From the NCBI RefSeq assembly GCF_029504655.1, contig NZ_JAQFIL010000001.1:4841001-4905000 (forward strand): a stretch of DNA of 64,000 bases, in the 5' to 3' direction. The position numbers were made by a program, and so were the translations under genes. Positions 62,773-64,000 of the stretch are shown here, piece by piece (position 1 is the first letter of the stretch; every line of letters begins with the position of its first letter). The stretch is from Catalinimonas alkaloidigena. GTDB taxonomy: Bacteria > Bacteroidota > Bacteroidia > Cytophagales > Cyclobacteriaceae. The notes beneath the pieces are model-generated. The model was not told where the DNA came from. It was given only the letters and a program-made list of their open reading frames with translations, and did not search any database.

Positions 62773-64000
62773 TTAATATCCTTCGTTTTGTACCAGATGT
62801 TCGTTGTTTCTAAGTTCATCTGTAGGAATAGGATAAAGAAGCTCTCTTTCAGTTAGCGTAGGGCCGTTGATGAACTGATAGCCTACATAATCTTCAAACT
62901 CCAGGGTGTTGAGGTTAAAGCCTTTTCTGATTCTCACCATATCAAACCAGGTTTTGTTTTCGTAGCTCAGCTCATGCCAAAGCTCTTTCCACACCGCTTC
63001 TCTAAACTCATCTTTACTCAGTCCGGAGAGCTCAGGCAGCTCTGCCCTTCTACGAATTTTATTCACTGCTTCATAAGCTTCAGCAGTAGGCCCTGAGACT
63101 TCGTTGGAAGCTTCTGCGTAAATGAGTAAAACTTCAGCATAGCGTATAAGAGGCCAGTTAAGGTCACTGCTAGCCGTATTAAGATTGGCTTCTACATCAA
63201 AATGCTTATACAGATAGTAGCCCCCCAGGTTGATAGTATCTGACCTATCGGCTTTAAGTGAATAGTAGTGGTAATAAAACTGTTTTTCTTCGGCTCTCTT
63301 ATCGCCGGGCTCGTAAGACTCCACAAATTTTTCTTCTGCAAAAATAGCCCCTGTCTGTGCAGAATAGGCAGAGATGTTCTGGTTATAAGGGATAATAAGA
63401 GGCTGCCAGTTCGCTGGATCTACAAACGCAGCAAACTGTACCATAAAAATGTGCTCTCCTGTATTTTTCAAAGCCGGGTCATGCAAGTCGTCATAGCCAG
63501 GGAAGAGGGCAAACTCGCCTGAGTCAATCACTTCTTTGGCTTTATTCGCCGCTCTTTGATAGTACTCACTCCCTTTTTGCAAAGGATAGCCCGCCATGGT
63601 AAGGTATACACTAGACAACAAAGATTTTACAGCACCCAGCGTAGCTCTCCCATCGGGGTCGGTGTATGGAAGTCCAGACTGCTCTGCTTCTATCAGATCA
63701 GCTACAATCAGCTCATACACTTCTTCTACTGAAGACTGAGGGGGGTAAAGTATGGGCGAATTCAAATCCACAGGCTCGGTAATCAGCGGTATTTCACCAA
63801 AAATTCTTACCAAGTTATAATAATAGTATGCACGTAAAAACCTGGCTTCGCCCAGCAGCCTTTGCTTGAGGCCTTCATCCATAGTGATACCAGGGATATT
63901 AGCCAGGGCAATGTTGGCATTGGCTATTCCACGATAGCTGCTGTTCCAGTGGGTTACACCATACCCATTGTCCGAAGTATTAACCAGGTCACGAATGATC
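62773..64000 (-). CDS. SusD/RagB-family lipoprotein, partial (N-terminus off window)
   Basis: The frame is open to the right edge of the window (IIRDLVNTSDNGYGVTHWNS at the edge), so the start and lipobox are not seen. The 408 visible residues are RagB/SusD-type: LLGEARFLRAYYYYNLVRIF, LLSSVYLTMAGYPLQKGSEY, LIRYAEVLLIYAEASNEVSG and ELWHELSYENKTWFDMVRIR, closing with NEGY. A SusC gene is expected just upstream, outside the window. The two visible genes look like the tail of a fourth PUL. Confidence 0.92.
   Translation of the reverse strand, partial: IIRDLVNTSDNGYGVTHWNSSYRGIANANIALANIPGITMDEGLKQRLLGEARFLRAYYYYNLVRIFGEIPLITEPVDLNSPILYPPQSSVEEVYELIVADLIEAEQSGLPYTDPDGRATLGAVKSLLSSVYLTMAGYPLQKGSEYYQRAANKAKEVIDSGEFALFPGYDDLHDPALKNTGEHIFMVQFAAFVDPANWQPLIIPYNQNISAYSAQTGAIFAEEKFVESYEPGDKRAEEKQFYYHYYSLKADRSDTINLGGYYLYKHFDVEANLNTASSDLNWPLIRYAEVLLIYAEASNEVSGPTAEAYEAVNKIRRRAELPELSGLSKDEFREAVWKELWHELSYENKTWFDMVRIRKGFNLNTLEFEDYVGYQFINGPTLTERELLYPIPTDELRNNEHLVQNEGY

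Noticed and set aside
1..64000. CRISPR arrays, tRNA and rRNA genes, replication origin, riboswitches
   Set aside because: Looked for by eye; no regular spaced repeats, cloverleaf genes or conserved riboswitch cores were found.

Overview
The window reads as chromosome of a glycan-degrading Bacteroidota bacterium, most likely a marine-type member of the Cytophagales. The reasons are the moderate-to-low GC content, two complete SusC/SusD pairs, a third pair whose SusC gene is frameshifted and a partial fourth SusD gene, repeated FecI-type sigma / FecR anti-sigma cassettes, many secreted enzymes and lipoproteins, weak Shine-Dalgarno sequences, and Bacteroidota-type insertion sequences. Genus level is inference; no rRNA or tRNA gene is present to settle it. 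Nearly all genes lie on the minus strand, so each operon is read from right to left.

Layout. (1) 1-3329: a stressosome-like operon, rsbR-rsbS-rsbT followed by an RsbT-like/SpoIIE phosphatase fusion and a kinase cut by the window edge. (2) 3682-4794: an acyl-lipid desaturase. (3) 5177-6081: a Xre/RES toxin-antitoxin pair on the plus strand, with a perfect inverted repeat at its promoter. (4) 6294-8666: two decayed insertion sequences, IS982-like and IS3-like, with a lone terminator between them. (5) 9388-31593: a large polysaccharide utilisation locus (PUL 1): sigma, FecR, SusC, SusD, DUF3823 lipoprotein, sulfatase, azurin-like cupredoxin, FG-GAP/VCBS protein, DUF6797/propeller protein, an unknown lipoprotein, a broken serine hydrolase, two clan-A-like glycosidases, an unknown secreted protein and a pectate lyase. 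(6) 31594-33312: a graveyard with a transposase remnant and a decayed FAD-dependent oxidoreductase. (7) 33444-38343: a small operon of pectate lyase and two Sde182/DUF1593 proteins, divergent from an AraC regulator. (8) 38584-39333: decayed serine recombinase and WGR genes. (9) 39380-47939: PUL 2, sigma-FecR-SusC-SusD plus a decayed secreted YhcH-family gene and a secreted RraA-like protein. (10) 48808-57117: PUL 3, sigma-FecR-SusC (frameshifted)-SusD plus a Tat-exported mannonate-dehydratase-like enolase. (11) 57502-58491: an MDR oxidoreductase, followed by about 0.9 kb without a clear gene. (12) 59409-64000: a SusD (partial) and a very large SGNH-hydrolase/propeller/HEAT/cytochrome c fusion, probably the tail of a fourth PUL.

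How it works together. Each PUL pairs an ECF sigma factor and a FecR anti-sigma factor with a SusC carrying an N-terminal STN domain, so substrate import is probably sensed at the outer membrane and relayed through FecR to the sigma factor. Pectate lyases, a sulfatase, RraA-like, YhcH-like and mannonate-dehydratase-like proteins point to uronate-rich, partly sulfated polysaccharide as food (inference). PUL 1 and the right-hand locus also carry electron-transfer or propeller proteins (blue copper protein, DUF6797, cytochrome c), suggesting an oxidative step coupled to glycan breakdown. This is the most interesting functional hypothesis in the window.

At least nine genes are broken by frameshifts or deletions. 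Most sit in or near mobile debris, but two (a SusC and a serine hydrolase) sit inside otherwise healthy operons and should be checked against reads.
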